Origin: Xiphias gladius
Lineage: Eukaryota; Chordata; Actinopteri; Istiophoriformes; Xiphiidae
Direction of reading: 5' to 3'
Assembly (NCBI RefSeq): GCF_016859285.1
Contig: NC_053413.1
Span: forward strand, 13,226,001-13,290,000
Length of the DNA: 64,000 bases
Shown here: positions 33,853-48,000 of the stretch, piece by piece
How the letters are laid out: each line of letters opens with the position of its first letter
How positions within the stretch are numbered: the first letter of the stretch is position 1
Position numbers and translations under genes: made by a program
Notes under the pieces: generated by a model
Databases searched by the model: none
Seen by the model: the letters and a program-made list of their open reading frames with translations, nothing else
What the model was told of the DNA's origin: nothing

Positions 33853-36800
33853 TCAGGGCCTGTGATACTTGTCATTGTAGCGGTGGATGGTCACACAGCC
33901 ATGGTAGGAGATCGGCCGTGGCATGGCAGCCACTCCTGTGATGATGCCCGTTGACGGGTCATAACACAGGATGGTGTCTGTAGCTTCGCCATTTTCCCCT
34001 CTGCCACCAAGGATGAAGATCTTCCCGTTGCACACTGACATGCCACAACTCTCCTGCAGGGAGACAGAAATTAGAGGTTGCGGGGTCACAGAATACAAAT
34101 CAAGGATTCTTGCTGCTGAACTCTAACAGTTTGCTCCCTGAGTGCTCAGTATTTCCATTTAATCTATTACCTGTTTGTTAAAGGTGTGAACCACATGTAT
34201 CCAGTAGTCCTCTGCAGGGTCATAGCAGAATATGGACTTGGTGAGACCACCACAGACATAGATCAGGTTGTTGAGGGACACTGCTGTGATACAGCGCTTA
34301 GCGATGGGGATGTTGGCACGTAGTAACCAAGAATCTGTCTCTGGATCATAGCATTGCACCTGTGACATACAGTTACATAAAGTTAGTTGTGTTTGACTGT
34401 GTTAAAACAAAGAGAAGAAAGACATACTATACTGTCCCATGTGATGGGAACACAGCTGTTAAGTAGAAAAAACTAAAATATACATAGCTCATTCTGTGAT
34501 TTTACTGACTGTTCTGTGGGCTGACTTAAGCCTGACTCTATGTGGTTTGAATACATTCCAAGCATTCTCTCGCACATCTCTCTTTAAAATAGCCTCGTTT
34601 CAAACAGTTTTGTCTCTGACTACAGCTAATGTGAACAACACAAGCATAGGATCTCTCTTCAGCAGGTGAAGACCTTTGGAATCAACGTAAATGACCCTGT
34701 TATGAGACTCCAGAGATAAGTAGCTCAAAGGAACTCGAGTCAGCCAGGCCATGTCGAGGAAAATTGTCAGCAATGCAGTTAGAGAAACACAGATTGTTAA
34801 CTTGTATCAGACCGCCTCTCTGCCTGTGGATGTGTAGTTTCTAGCCTGCACAGACACAAACAAACACACCCGTTATGCCATGGAGGAGAAAAAATGCTTC
34901 TATTGAAGTTTGGTTCCTGCTAATTCCACTTTCTTCCTGTTTACTACCAGTTACACTGCTGTCAGACCAAATATAATGAAGCTATTCCAGGGTAGCCTGT
35001 CATTTATCTTATGCTTAAATTCCTTATATTATTGTTACCCAACATTTACTCCAAAGTCTTAATCTTGGTTTGTTACTGTTACCTTTCACAGTAAGTATGT
35101 TTATCTCAGTCTGAAAAATGGTTAGCCTGCCTCTTCTTGCTATCTTGTTCTTCTTTCTGTACCATTCCCTTTTTCCATCAGTAACATGTCAAAGCACGTC
35201 AGCGCCATCTCAATGAGTAAATGCGTTGCCATTGATCACTCACTGATGTGAAATTAAACCTGAAATGCTGTGAGATTAAAAACTGGGCATGGAGATCATC
35301 ATCAAGATATAATCAATGCAGTAATGCTAGATTAATCAAGATCAACTAGACAAACTAGAATAGGGCTATCACATCAGATAAACTGCCAATCAGTGACGTT
35401 CCTGATTTTGTAATGTAACTCATGTCTCGCCTGTCTCTTTTAACAAGCTAAAAATGTTTAGTAATCTAATCTTGGAAAATCAGGAAGCTTTATTTTATTA
35501 ATGAAAAATGCATCTTTCAAGGATAGGCCACAACAGTTGACTAGGCTTACTTTATTTTTTCAGTTGCCAGTAGAAAGGTGTAGAAGTTTGCCCTATTAAT
35601 GTTTCATCATATATCTAAAATAAATAATCATGCAGAGTAGGTGAGCTAGATCAGGCAAGCACATGCTGTATGACGGAAAGAAACAGACCAGAAAAAAAAT
35701 TGCACATTTTACTTAGCAATTTTTCTTCTTTAAGAAGAAACTGTTAAGAATTATCTGAGTTATCTGACACAAAAAGCACCTCAGCTTTCATCACTCTGTG
35801 CTTAAATGCATGGTTGGGGGAGCACACATCCGTTTCCAACCTTGTCTGAGCAAGTTTCATCATCAGGCCCTCCTCCAATGACAAAGAGCTTGCTGGCACA
35901 GCTGGCCACGGCGGGGGAGCTGACCGCCTCTTTCAATGGAGCCACCTCTGTCCAGCGGTTAGAGAAGGAGTCATAACACTCCACACTGCTCAGGCGGCTC
36001 TGGCCATCATAGCCGCCAACAGCATAGACCTGAAGACAGACACACACATATTAGGATTAGAGGAAGCGTTGTAATTGCAAGATTAGAAAATCTGATGTGT
36101 GCCACAAGCTTTTTACACCTTGAGAGTTAGGGATATTACTAGTTGAGTGTACTTGTGATGTAAACCTTTCTACATACACTATGAGCACATAAATACACAC
36201 AGTCATTGTTCAGTATAAGAAAAATGTTCTTATTCAAGCTTTCTAGTTCATGAATACCATAGTTTCTATGTCAGCACTTAGAGACCCACTCTTTCAGGTG
36301 CAGTAGAAAGATGACGTACAGCTTCTGAACAACCACCATTATTCCTGTCCTCGTTGCTCTTACTTCTGTGAACACTGCCTCGCATCCTGCAGGCACCAGT
36401 GCAATTGTGTAACTTGAATGTCAACATTACTTCCAGTCACAACATAACAATACCTTGAGCAACTGTTGTGTCATACCTCTGCGAGTGTCTTGGAGTTTTA
36501 CAGTGACTCTGTCACCTACTACAAGGGTGTTCATATCTCAGATTTCAGTAGCATTTCCGGGTTAAGATTCATGCTCCAATCGCAGTCTTGCAGCAGAACA
36601 TCAGCTTTTGAGACTGTGTTGTCATGTGGTGTCACCCTAATATGTTCATTCCCATTATAATGTACAATTCAAACTAATATTATCAGTCAGCCAGCCACAC
36701 TTTGGAAATCTAAGATGTTGTTTTTTTAATTTCCTATTTGGTTAATAAAATTCTGTCAAACGAACCTTACTGGAATTTAAAGCATTACAGGCTGGAAAAT

Positions 36801-38615
36801 TGTGTTGACATAAGATATGCTCTCTAACAAGTTGCTTGTAGTTACACATACTACCCTAGTAGAGTACAAAGAATGGCAAAATGAGAAAAAATTGGAAACA
36901 TGAGCCCTGAAGAATGGAGAAAAAAGTTATAAAAGGGAAAATGAGTTTAAAAAGGTGGTGAAAGGTAGAGATTTATGGTAAACTTCTGTCTCCTCAATAA
37001 CATTCTCTGGAGGGAGTTCATGTGTCGAGAATACAAAATGAGCAGAATTTCTGGCTATGAGCATAACACTGCTCATCAACAGACTGATCTTACGCAACAG
37101 AAAGCCTTCAGGCAGTTCCTATCTCTCCACAAAATTTGAAGCATAAACAAGTACAGAGGAGAGAGAGAGAGAAAGAGACAGAGAGAGAGAGAGGTAGAGA
37201 AAAGAAAGAGAAAACAAAGACACAAAGAAAGATGGAGGGAAAAGGGGGGAACAAAAAGACAGAAGTCACGAGGATATTTGCATTCAACACCTAGGCTAAT
37301 TGATAGTACTACCGCCTTTTTTAACTGAAAAAACTGATACAGGAAAAAAACACTTCATCAACTTTCTCTAATATCTCAGATGGTGGTTCTAAAGTAGTTT
37401 TGTCTTCGTGTGTCTATATTCATGCGTTTTCACTGACAACAACATACCAGTCTTGCCTACATTTGGAGGAGTGCATTCACAGAATAAGACTACGGACGCA
37501 TGGATCAACTGAAAACTGTTTTTTTTTTTTAAAGCCTTTGTTGATATAGCTGATAATAAATGTTGAATGCAGGATGCATTTATGAAATGAAAGAGATGTA
37601 AGAGAAATAAAAGACGGATAGGAAGAGTATATGTTACAGAGATGTTAATCGGTGCAAAATGACCATGATTAGAAGGATTTTTTAACAGTATCTTTTTCTA
37701 CCGGCCTTAAAGTGTTGGTTCACCAATATAACAATTCACATAGATCACTTATTCCAAGCAATACAGATTTTTGCTTTGAGACTTCCACAATAGTATTTTT
37801 TGTAGTGCTAATTAAAAGTAAAAAAAAACATGTAAAATGAAACCAAGAGTGAAGTTTCTTTCTAGAAACAATATCCTGTCCGTAGGAAAACTAGTGACAG
37901 TGAAACCAAAAGTTAAATTAGAAAATATTATTTTTCATTTTTGGGTGAACTGACCCTTTAATGCTCCACTGAGGCTATCCAGACACTAGTTTGAGTACAG
38001 TATTGGTAAGGAGTGGGGGGTGGGGGGCACTCGGTCACTTTTCTTTTCGCTCTCATCATTCTGCACTCACTCGATAAAACAACCCATATGGTTTCAATAC
38101 ACCATGTATGTGTAAGTATATCAATATATAGGCACATTCCACATTAGCTCCATGATGGTACCACATACTCTATACCAATTTGAGGTACATCGCTATAACA
38201 TAAACACTAAGCCAAACATGATTCATGACTCTCTGCTGACACACTTACTAGCCACTGGGCTAGCACATTGGTGGCTTATTTTATGACCACATTTAAACAC
38301 TGACAATGGCTGAATGATTAACAGTTTCCCCAACATGCAGAGATGTGAGAAGTAGTAACTAGCTAGAGAAACACAGAGAGTGAGTGACTTCGGGGAGGAA
38401 ACAACATAGGAGAATGGATTGAAAGAGAGAGAGATGGGCTGATAGAAAGAGACAGAGAGAGAGAGAGAACGAGTGAAACATGATGATAGATGAGAACAGC
38501 CGTCACCAAGTGCAGTCATAACAGAGAGAAGAAAATAAGTGGTGACCTATTTTTGCTTACACTCTGTGGAAACAAGACCAGTCCAACAGGACATCATAGA
38601 ATGCAGGACACTGAG

Positions 38616-38652
<37 letters not shown>

Positions 38653-41600
38653 CTTGTACTATATACTACTACTTTATACTATATACTTTTGAGAACCAAC
38701 TTTAGAAGTTTAGACTTTAAGTCACAACCAGGAGTAAATGAATTAATATGGTCAATGTAAGGTCAGCAAGTATACTGTAGTAAACAAATGTAAAAGTGCA
38801 TGCATGCATGACCTTTATACAGGCTTGTTTACAACACTTGCTACTGGAGCATCAGTGCTGCACTTTAAAGGGGGAAATTACAGACTGAAAGAGGAAATGA
38901 CTGGATACAGGTTCAGGAAGAGAGGGAACTGAATTCTGAGGAAAAATGACATCACGGATACATCCTAAAGAGATGCTGTACATGTTTGACATAAGAGGAC
39001 AGATATAATCTGGAATGAAATTCATAATAAGAAATATTCGCTAAAAAGGTTTTTCCTGACCAATCTGTAAGAAAACAAGAGGAAATGAAACGGGATAAAT
39101 ACCACAGACAACAGAGTTCTGAAGGAAAATTATAAAACAAAGAAGGAAATGTGAGAAGGGGGGGATAAAAGAGAAGGACAAAACAGTGTGTGTGACAGAT
39201 ACAGGCAGCGGTTGGATAAAAGAGTCTCTACTGGGATTTAACATCTCCAAGAAATGTGGTTTTCCAGAGACAGTAAAACATATGTGCGTAAGTGTATTCA
39301 TACTGTCTAAGAACTGTATATGTATCAGTGCTTGTTATATGTTGTGTGTGAAGCCTAGCCAGTTTAACTCCTAAACTGCAGGCCTTGGACTTAAGTATAG
39401 AGATACAATACATCTTGATCCTATGGCTCAACAAAAACTTGATGTCAGCTGCGGTTAATGAAGTTTAAACTTGGTTTCCTACAAAGCTCTATAGTGAGGT
39501 TAAATAGGAGCCATATCAGTCAAACTTCTTTTCACCATACCTTAATACACGACTCACTTTGTAGTTAATTACTGGCTTTTATAGCCCCAGTGTGACCATC
39601 CAGCTGATTACCTCACTGCTGTGGAGGACCGGTGTGTAATTTGATTGAACACACGTGTGTTTGTTGTTTTTGTGGCAAGGCAACTGTGCAGTTTGGGTGT
39701 TAGATTGGCCTCAAGCAGACTTCCAAAAATTAAAAAAAGTATGTTTGCACAATCGCTCCAGATTACAAGAACCCGTCCTGAGTCATGCCCTTTTCTGACA
39801 AGGTAAACAAAGCCCTGAATATTTGTACTTGTGTCTATGTTCTTTATGTCTGTGTACAAGTGTGGCCACTTGTACACATGAAGGCTAAAGCAGACACACG
39901 ACTATTTGCGAGTGGTATGTTAGCCTGAGTCATCTTTGGTAATGCTCTGCCTGCTTAAACCAAGATTATCAATGGCTGCTCCACTTTTACATAGCACTAA
40001 TAACAGATAATTATAGTTCAGACCAGTGGTCCACATTTTTTTTTGCGTTACAATGGTCTTTACAACCACAAATACTACAAATTTAAATGCTATGCAATGA
40101 AGACAGGCTAGACTATGTGGTTTGAGAAGATTTCTTACCACAACATGTGGTAACAAACATTTTACAGGTTAGAAATATGGTTATTTAACCTAATGATAAG
40201 AGTTTGCTTTCTTGTAAATAGACTGCTGTATTCCATGAACATGAACAGCCTTGTACTGTATATATTTATAGAGTAAGTGTGTTAAATTATGCCTGTGTAT
40301 GCAAACACAGGGTGTGTTTACAGGCTTATCAGGAGTTTTCATTACTGTGTATGGCCACTTCGGGTTTATGTGATTGAGCAGAGACATACGGAGCATGATA
40401 CAGGCAAGTGAACTAAGTTAATCCTTAACTTGGAAATGTGAGGTGCTGCCTCCATTGAACTCCTACTGCCCTCAAACAAGAATGTCCACCGGGCCTTGCA
40501 GTACACACTGTAAATAGTACCAGCTCAAGAGTATAATCAGTGGGATTAATGATCAGCTCACATGTAGGCATTAACTTCACTCAAATTTCATAACCAAACT
40601 GTTGTCAGATCTCTTTATTTAATCTGACACTTGACATATAATATATATAGGGGACTAAAGATTAAGACATCAGATATATGATAGAAATGGTTATGCAAGT
40701 GTTTAAAATTTCTTCTACAGATATAAAATAGAGATTTTTTTTTTTTTTTTAACAAATAACTCAAAGTGATGGTTGGATTATTTTCCATGTGTGAGGTAGT
40801 TAATGGGTGACATCAGCTGGGCTCTTCCCGCAGCTGACTCAATTTTTTATTTACCAAAAATAAATTAAAGTCAAACTTCCGTCTTTCTGTTGAATCTACT
40901 CCTGTATATCCAGGATGTGCTAGAACCAGTCAAACAACCCTGGGGCAACAATCGGATCCACACCAAAATCATATGCCGTTCCTTGTCACAAGGTGCCCAA
41001 ATAAACCTCAAACTCAAATTTCTGTAAGCATCCACCGCATTTTCCTATGAAACCAAACCATTGCCTTGTTGCAAATGTACAGTGTTTGAGCGTTTTCAGT
41101 AACATTACACATATTTTATGATCTAGCAAAACCATTTCCACTGCAAACTTGAATGTAAACATGATTCCTTCACTTATTTTGATTACACAGCAGTATTTTC
41201 CTTTTCATTAGGTAGACGAGACAAACTTTCCCACAGAGGCTCTATAGTTTGAACTAAATGAAACTAAATGCTATCAATAAATCATAAATCAATTCCTCCA
41301 TCAGAAGCCTCCACTGTATAGTGGGGTTGTCATGCCTCCTAATGCAGAAGCAGAAATCTTGCTTGGGGTCGTGAGGCTCCCTCCTTACCTTGCCTAGTAG
41401 GACACCCATCTTGTGTCTCCAGCGGCCTTTGTTAAGAGAAGCCACTCGGATCCAAAGGTTGAGCTGTGAGTTATACATCCACACATCCCTGCTGTTGATA
41501 CGACCACCTAAAAACACCAAAAGACAAAAGTGCCAGACAATAGTCAATATTCAAGACTCAAGTGCAGTTTGACTAGAAGGGCCAAAAAGTAAATTTAGCA

Positions 41601-42042
41601 AACAAAATTTAATTGATCAGATATAAATGATAAGTTTAACCCGAGCTGCTCTTGGTGAACAGCCAGCTTTGGATTGTGTGTTTACGTCAAAGTAATCTTT
41701 ATCTCCTACCTAAGTGTCTTATCTGACTTTGACCTGAGCTACATACACTTAACATACACTTAAACACAAATGGTACCATGTTTGATTATGTATGCACAGG
41801 TGTTGAGTAACCATCAGTTTTTAAATTACTTTTGAAGCGTAATGAGGATCTTTGGCAGCTGAGAGCTAAAGTACGACTAGTACTACATTATGACTGAGTG
41901 CCTCATCTGTTGTCTCTGGATAAACATGCGCTCTGAGAAACAACAGTCAACAAACCTGGTTACAGTGTGACCCAGACACATTCTCAACAAGCCCTGACAC
42001 GTGCCCCCCCACCTCTCAATAAAAACCCCAACACGCCATCAC

Positions 42043-42085
<43 letters not shown>

Positions 42086-45000
42086 GCTGTTGATTCAGTA
42101 CACACTGGAGGAAAAGCAGAACTGATCTTTTAAATATACAGTGAGCAGCATAGGCTAACTTTTAAGCATGAAGGAAAGGCAAAGATGTGATAAAATGTAG
42201 GTTAACTGAAAAAAGTGACAATAGTAAAGATGAAGAAGAAAAATGTTTTCTAAAGACATCCAAAAAACTAGAGGAATGTTTCAGGCAACGTGTTATCACT
42301 GCAGGGCTCATAAAACCAGTAGCAGTTATCTGCTGGCTTTTATCCAACAAGTTCATAAGAAGTATATATCGTGGAGCATGTGCGTAGCATGGATACCGAC
42401 AAGACTCAAGCACATAAACACAAAGGTCCACGACAATCTTTGTTATTTCAAACCAGGATTTAAATTGATCACATGGTGGTGGTAGCAGTTAATAAAATAC
42501 ATATTATGAAAATTAATAAGAACAATTCTGCCTTCAAATTAAACCACTCACTTTAAAACTTGATGCCCTTCCCGGAAGAGCAGTTTCTTACTTAAAAACA
42601 GGTATTAATACCTAGTAATCTCCTGAAACTAAAATAAAAACAATTCTCAATCCATTAGATTTTGTTGTGGTAGTGTCTGTACGCAACACATGTGGGTGGT
42701 TCTCTGGAGCAATGATAAAGGAATAAAGAAAACCTGCCAGTGTAAACAAAGCTGTCTGGGACTCTTCTGCATTCACATGCAAACAAAGCAGGGGGTTTTT
42801 GTTTTGTAAGACAGTTGACAGACTAGATATGTGAGGGTAGATATCAGGTTAGTGTTTTATCCTACCATTAAGTAAGGAGACAAGAGAAGGAAGTCATTTA
42901 CCATTGTGTCTGCTCAATAATCTGCTGGATAGTCAAAGAGCCAGACAGTCTACTGCCCTTGAGCCTTTTGTTTTTAAAAATCTGCATTAGGAAACACATT
43001 GTTGGAAGAAGTGCCACTTCAAAGAGAGCCTTTTAACCTAGATAGCTAGTTAAAAGAAGTATTTTCTCACTAAAAGCCTCAGTTGGTCCTACCAGCTCTG
43101 ATGGGGAGGACCACTGCTGCTAATCACTGTTTTTAAGGAACAAGAACCATTGACTTTGGGAGGTCCCAATATGATTTGTGTGACAGCTTTCTGAGAGTTA
43201 CACTTTGCCTATAATTACATGCAGTTTTACTGCTAATGCTAATGATCTAGTTCAGTGTATTAGAGAATTCCTGTTGTTTGGGAAACAACTAGAGAATTCA
43301 GACTAACAGTGACTATGAAAGGTAACTCTCTGTAAGGTGTGGGGCAAGCTCATGTGTTTTACTACTCAGCAGCTGATAAGACATTATCCAAATGTATTTA
43401 ATTTCCTACAGTGGGGTTAGATAGCAAAGAGACATTTATTTCATATCGCCACATTTAACCAAACATATTTCACCTTGTGACATCAGATCATAACTGCGAT
43501 CCCACTGACTGTAAACTGGGGGTATTGAACTCAAAGTTTTTCTGTGTTAATCCAGTATACACACTCTGGATCTGAAAAAGTGGCTCATTACAATGCTGTG
43601 GATGTGAGACAGTCAGCAGTGGCCAGAGTCCCTGTCCCAGGACAAAAATAACTTAGAGGTTATGTATACACAATTGAGCCGCATCATACTTAAGACCATA
43701 GCTAACTGCAGCTGTGCTAGTAGCTGGAGGACCTCCAAGGTATTTGCACTAGTTCCCACTGTGAGGAGGGGCAGGCATATGTGGGAATGTAATGAAGAGA
43801 ATGCAAGATAAAAATAAAGTTGAGATAAAGGGATTAAATATATCAATGCAGACATGGCAGCAAAGAAGGAAAATGGGGAAATGAAGATCATAATATGCTA
43901 TAAAGTAGTAGTGTACGTGTGTAAGTCAGAGAGACGTGGAGGGAGGGGTATGTTGACCTTTCCAGGCAGCGCTTGTCCTCACACACGTGAGGACTTGGCA
44001 CAGTGAGAACATAAAAAAAGCATAAACACTGCGCACTCTTTGCTGAAGGGAATAACATTCTTTTTTTCTCTATATATCCTTCTTCTCTATATCTTTCAAC
44101 AGCTGTTTTTGTCCAGCAGTGTCTTGTAGCTCATATAAAGCACGTCTCAGCATGAGCAGGCCTAACAGGCACATTTAAAGTTGTGTCACTCCATTTTCTT
44201 GGAAATAATTTCACAAAAAAAGAAAACAGAAGAAAGAAAAACACTTAACCTCTTCTCCCTCAATCCAACATCCATCCGAAACTGCATCTTGTACACAGCA
44301 CATATTAAAAACAATGTTTACCTTGGCAACTACCTTTATTCTAACCTCATTATTTAAAATTAATGACGTAATGATAATTTCTTGTTTAATTTAGGTCTTT
44401 ATTCACCAATGGAGGCTTAACCCAATTCTAAAATGCAGCAGCTTTGCCAGGAGGCAATTAGCGCAATAATATCTCAACTTCAGGTTTATTTTAAAATAAT
44501 CAGATCACAACTTACTAAAGTAGTCTCAAATTTTAAGGGGTTGTTAGATCTTTGTAAAAAGGGGATCCTAGAAAGCTGCTGAGCAGAAGTAAAAAGGTGA
44601 TAACCCTGATGATTGGCCAACAGGAAGAGGAAAGGACAGAGCAAACCAATGAATGTCACTCTCAGCACTGAGCCTGGAGAGTGCATCCAGATGTTGCTCT
44701 CATATTTTCCTTCAACTCAAACTCAAACAGGCTGAGGCTATAAAAATAACACAGGCCAAACAGCCACCGTGGCCTTTTCTTGCCACTCCATTGGGAGATT
44801 AACTGGCAGGTCAACCACAGACACACACAGACTATGTCCTTTAAGTGAATTTTAGTTCTTGGGTATAATGCAATCTTACAATAATTAAGAGAAATTGGAC
44901 TTTATAACAACCAGGAACACACTGAGTCTAACCACAGAAGAAGCAGATGTATAGTATAAGTACCAGGGCTTGAAATTTACTTGTGGATCACTAGCCATTA

Positions 45001-48000
45001 TGTGGCTCATTAATTAAAAGTTACTAGCCATTCTGAATTTCCAATAGCCAAATAGTTTTTGTTGAAATAGAAAAAAACTATACTACCACTATCTAAACTA
45101 AACAATACTTCTACTATCTATTTTTAAGGAGTAAAAAATAAAAGGCAACTTGCTTGGAAAATTGTGGCTGAAGCACAACATGGAAAGATGTACCGATATT
45201 TAGAATTTAATTCTGTATCTTCCAAGCCATCTGTAACTTCACAACATTGCCAACGTTAATATATACCTGCACATTGCAGTTGGGCTTGTATTCATTTCAA
45301 GCCTTGGTACTACTTGTCAGGTCTTACCTGACACAAGGATGTCGTTGCGGAGGGCACAGACAGCATACTCCGACTTGGTGAACTCAGGCAGTTTGGCCAA
45401 TGATTTCCACTCTCCTGTGACTGGATCATAGCATTCAGTGTAGGGCAGGTTAAAGCCCCCCACCCTCTCACAGCCACCAACGACCACAATCACCTCAGAG
45501 TAGCCAGTCGACCTGTACAGAAGAATTGGGAGGAAGGTCGGGAGAGAGGGAGACACATGTAAAAGATGGAGGGGAAATAACAACAGCTGAAGATATTTTA
45601 AAAACACAAACACAGGAAGAACATGTTTAAATTAAAAGGCTCCTTACAGGGATATACAGACATGGTATCTAATTAAAATGTATATCTGTAGGCCTATACA
45701 AAGTTCAGTTTACAATCAAGGTATCAATTTAGGGTACAACAAAAACTGACTTTGGAGCTCGGTTTCCATGATCACAATCCTTTCCTATTTGGCTGGTCAA
45801 CACATGCCAAGAAAATGACTGAATTTCATACTGGGGAGCAAATTAACTCCAGCTTCTGTCCATATTGTACTATTTTAAAAAATGACACCAGATAGATAGA
45901 TAGATAGATAGATATACACACATACACACACGCACGCAAACACATATATCCACCAATATATTACACAGACGGGTGACAAATTAAAGGAGACACCAACATA
46001 AAGCAACTTAGTCAGGTGTTTGGCCACCACGTGCCACCAGAACAGCTACACAGCTCTACAAGTCTCTAGACTCAACTGCAGGGGTGGACAAGATTCCCTC
46101 ATTTGGTGTTTTGATGATGGTGGTGGAGAGCACTGTCTAACATGTCGGTCCAAAATCTCCCATAGGTGTTTAATTGGGTTGAGATCTGGTGAATGTGAAG
46201 GCCATAGCATATGATTCAAATTTTCTAATTTTTATATTCATCAAACCATTTAGTTACCCATCATGCCCTATGGATGGAGGCATTGTCATCCTGTTACTCC
46301 ACTATTTTTAGGTTTTTCCTTTAATTTGTAACCCATCTTTGTATGTATTTACAGTATACACATATACACATACACATATACATACATTTACATAGATAGT
46401 CAGTGCAAATGTGGCACAAGAGATTGTTGCTCTGAACTTTCCCCACATTTATCTGTCTGTTTACTGTGAACAAGGAAGAATATAGGTCAGACACAGGTAG
46501 AGGAAATTAGGCTTGTTTCAGATACATGCATACATCCATGAAACAGTCTAACCCAGTCTAGCTTTATGTGCGTGTGCACGTGATGTGTGTGCGTGTGATT
46601 AATTAGATTCTGGAGGCTTCCCAAGAGAAGAGAGGCCCCGGTATAGACACAGAATGGGGAGAATCAGGCATCTGTTTTGAGCAGGAGAGGATTTGGCCCT
46701 CGGGGCAAACGCAGCTGACAGCATGGAGACTAACTGCCTGATTGGTTTCCTACCAGATCTGCCTGGATACTCACACAATACACCTGACATACACGTCACA
46801 GAGCCTTCATAACTGTCAACTGGCACCATGCCCAGTTGAACCCTTTACAGCAGGTCTAACTCACAAAGGCAGGTGTTCCATTGCTTGTTTTTTACAGCGG
46901 GCTACCATATGGTCTATTTTGTATAACATTCATAAGGTTTCAATCAGTGCCAACCTTTGCCCTTTATCCGACATTACATTGTAACATCCAAATGAACACT
47001 CTTCAACCAAAAAAAAACAAAAAAAAAAACACCATAAATAAAAGACCATTTGCTAAATAAGTATAAAGTGAACAGGTGGGGACACTCAGAACCCAAACAT
47101 ATCAGCAAGGTGAGTTGCACTGCTGGTATGATAACAAGACTCAACATTTAATGATTGCTGTTCCTTGAATCACGTCTTTTTTTCTTTGCCTTCCAGCGAA
47201 TCAGTCTGTGTCCGAACATGCGCTGCCTACGTATTTATAATTTCTATTTCAAACCAGGGCTAGAAAACACAGCTCAGTCAATGACACACTTGTCTTGTCG
47301 AGCACAGTAACACTCGCTGTCTCTCCCTCTCACACACAAACACTCACATGCACACATTCAACAACAACACTGCCAGGAGCAGAGTTCATGTTCAAGTTGT
47401 AACCTCTAGCTATAGACTGTCAGATAAAAGATCAACTAAGTACTTAAAGAAGACACATTTTCTAATCTCACTCATCACTGTGGAATACATGTTTTAACCC
47501 AACATAACAACAAAAAACTGTCAGAAAAGATCAAACAAAATTGGTTCCCTTTTTCAATAAAAACTAACTGGCGCACAACAAAGCAGAGAAGAGGCATCCA
47601 ATCATTCATATGACTGCAGCACAGCATATACTCTAACCATTTAGTCAAACTAAAAAGTCATACTACTTCCACAGGCCAAAAATGCTCCTTGAACATTTTC
47701 CTTTTGTAAATAACATCTAGATTTGATGATCTTCCTTCTGCCTTCCTATAAACTAAATTAACATTTTAGTTACCTGCGTGGACGAGTTCTGGGTGACATC
47801 ATTTCATTTCCTAGCACATGATAGCGCCTGGCCTCATGGAGAAGCTGGTAGCACTCTGGAGCATTCTGGATGATTTGGTCTCCCTCCACTGTCTGGACAA
47901 AGTAGTTTGGGTGCAAAAGCGGCAGGCGCACATGGTGCAGCAGGGCCTTCAGCATGGGTTTCCTGTGCTCCACAATGTGGTACACCCATCGCATCACCGC

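Larger units (their letters stand above)
36030..41388 (-). other. klhl24: klhl24 intron 4
   Basis: A 5.4-kb intron containing a GA-rich repeat (37157-37193), a MITE (37707-37961) and a GT microsatellite (38620-38650). No nested gene was seen. Confidence 0.7.
41508..45327 (-). other. klhl24: klhl24 intron 3
   Basis: A 3.8-kb GT-AG intron with an AC microsatellite and a hAT-like element at its 5' end (transcript sense). No nested gene was recognised. Confidence 0.7.
33853..45512 (-). other. klhl24: klhl24 exons 3-7: Kelch propeller
   Basis: Five small exons encode the substrate-binding propeller. Diagnostic Gly-Gly/Tyr/Trp repeats are visible: [96 protein letters not shown] and [20 protein letters not shown]. 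The introns between them are 1.5-5.4 kb and carry the DNA transposons listed here. Confidence 0.95.
45513..47773 (-). other. klhl24: klhl24 intron 2
   Basis: A 2.3-kb GT-AG intron containing a GATA repeat and a TIR-bearing element; otherwise featureless. Confidence 0.7.
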
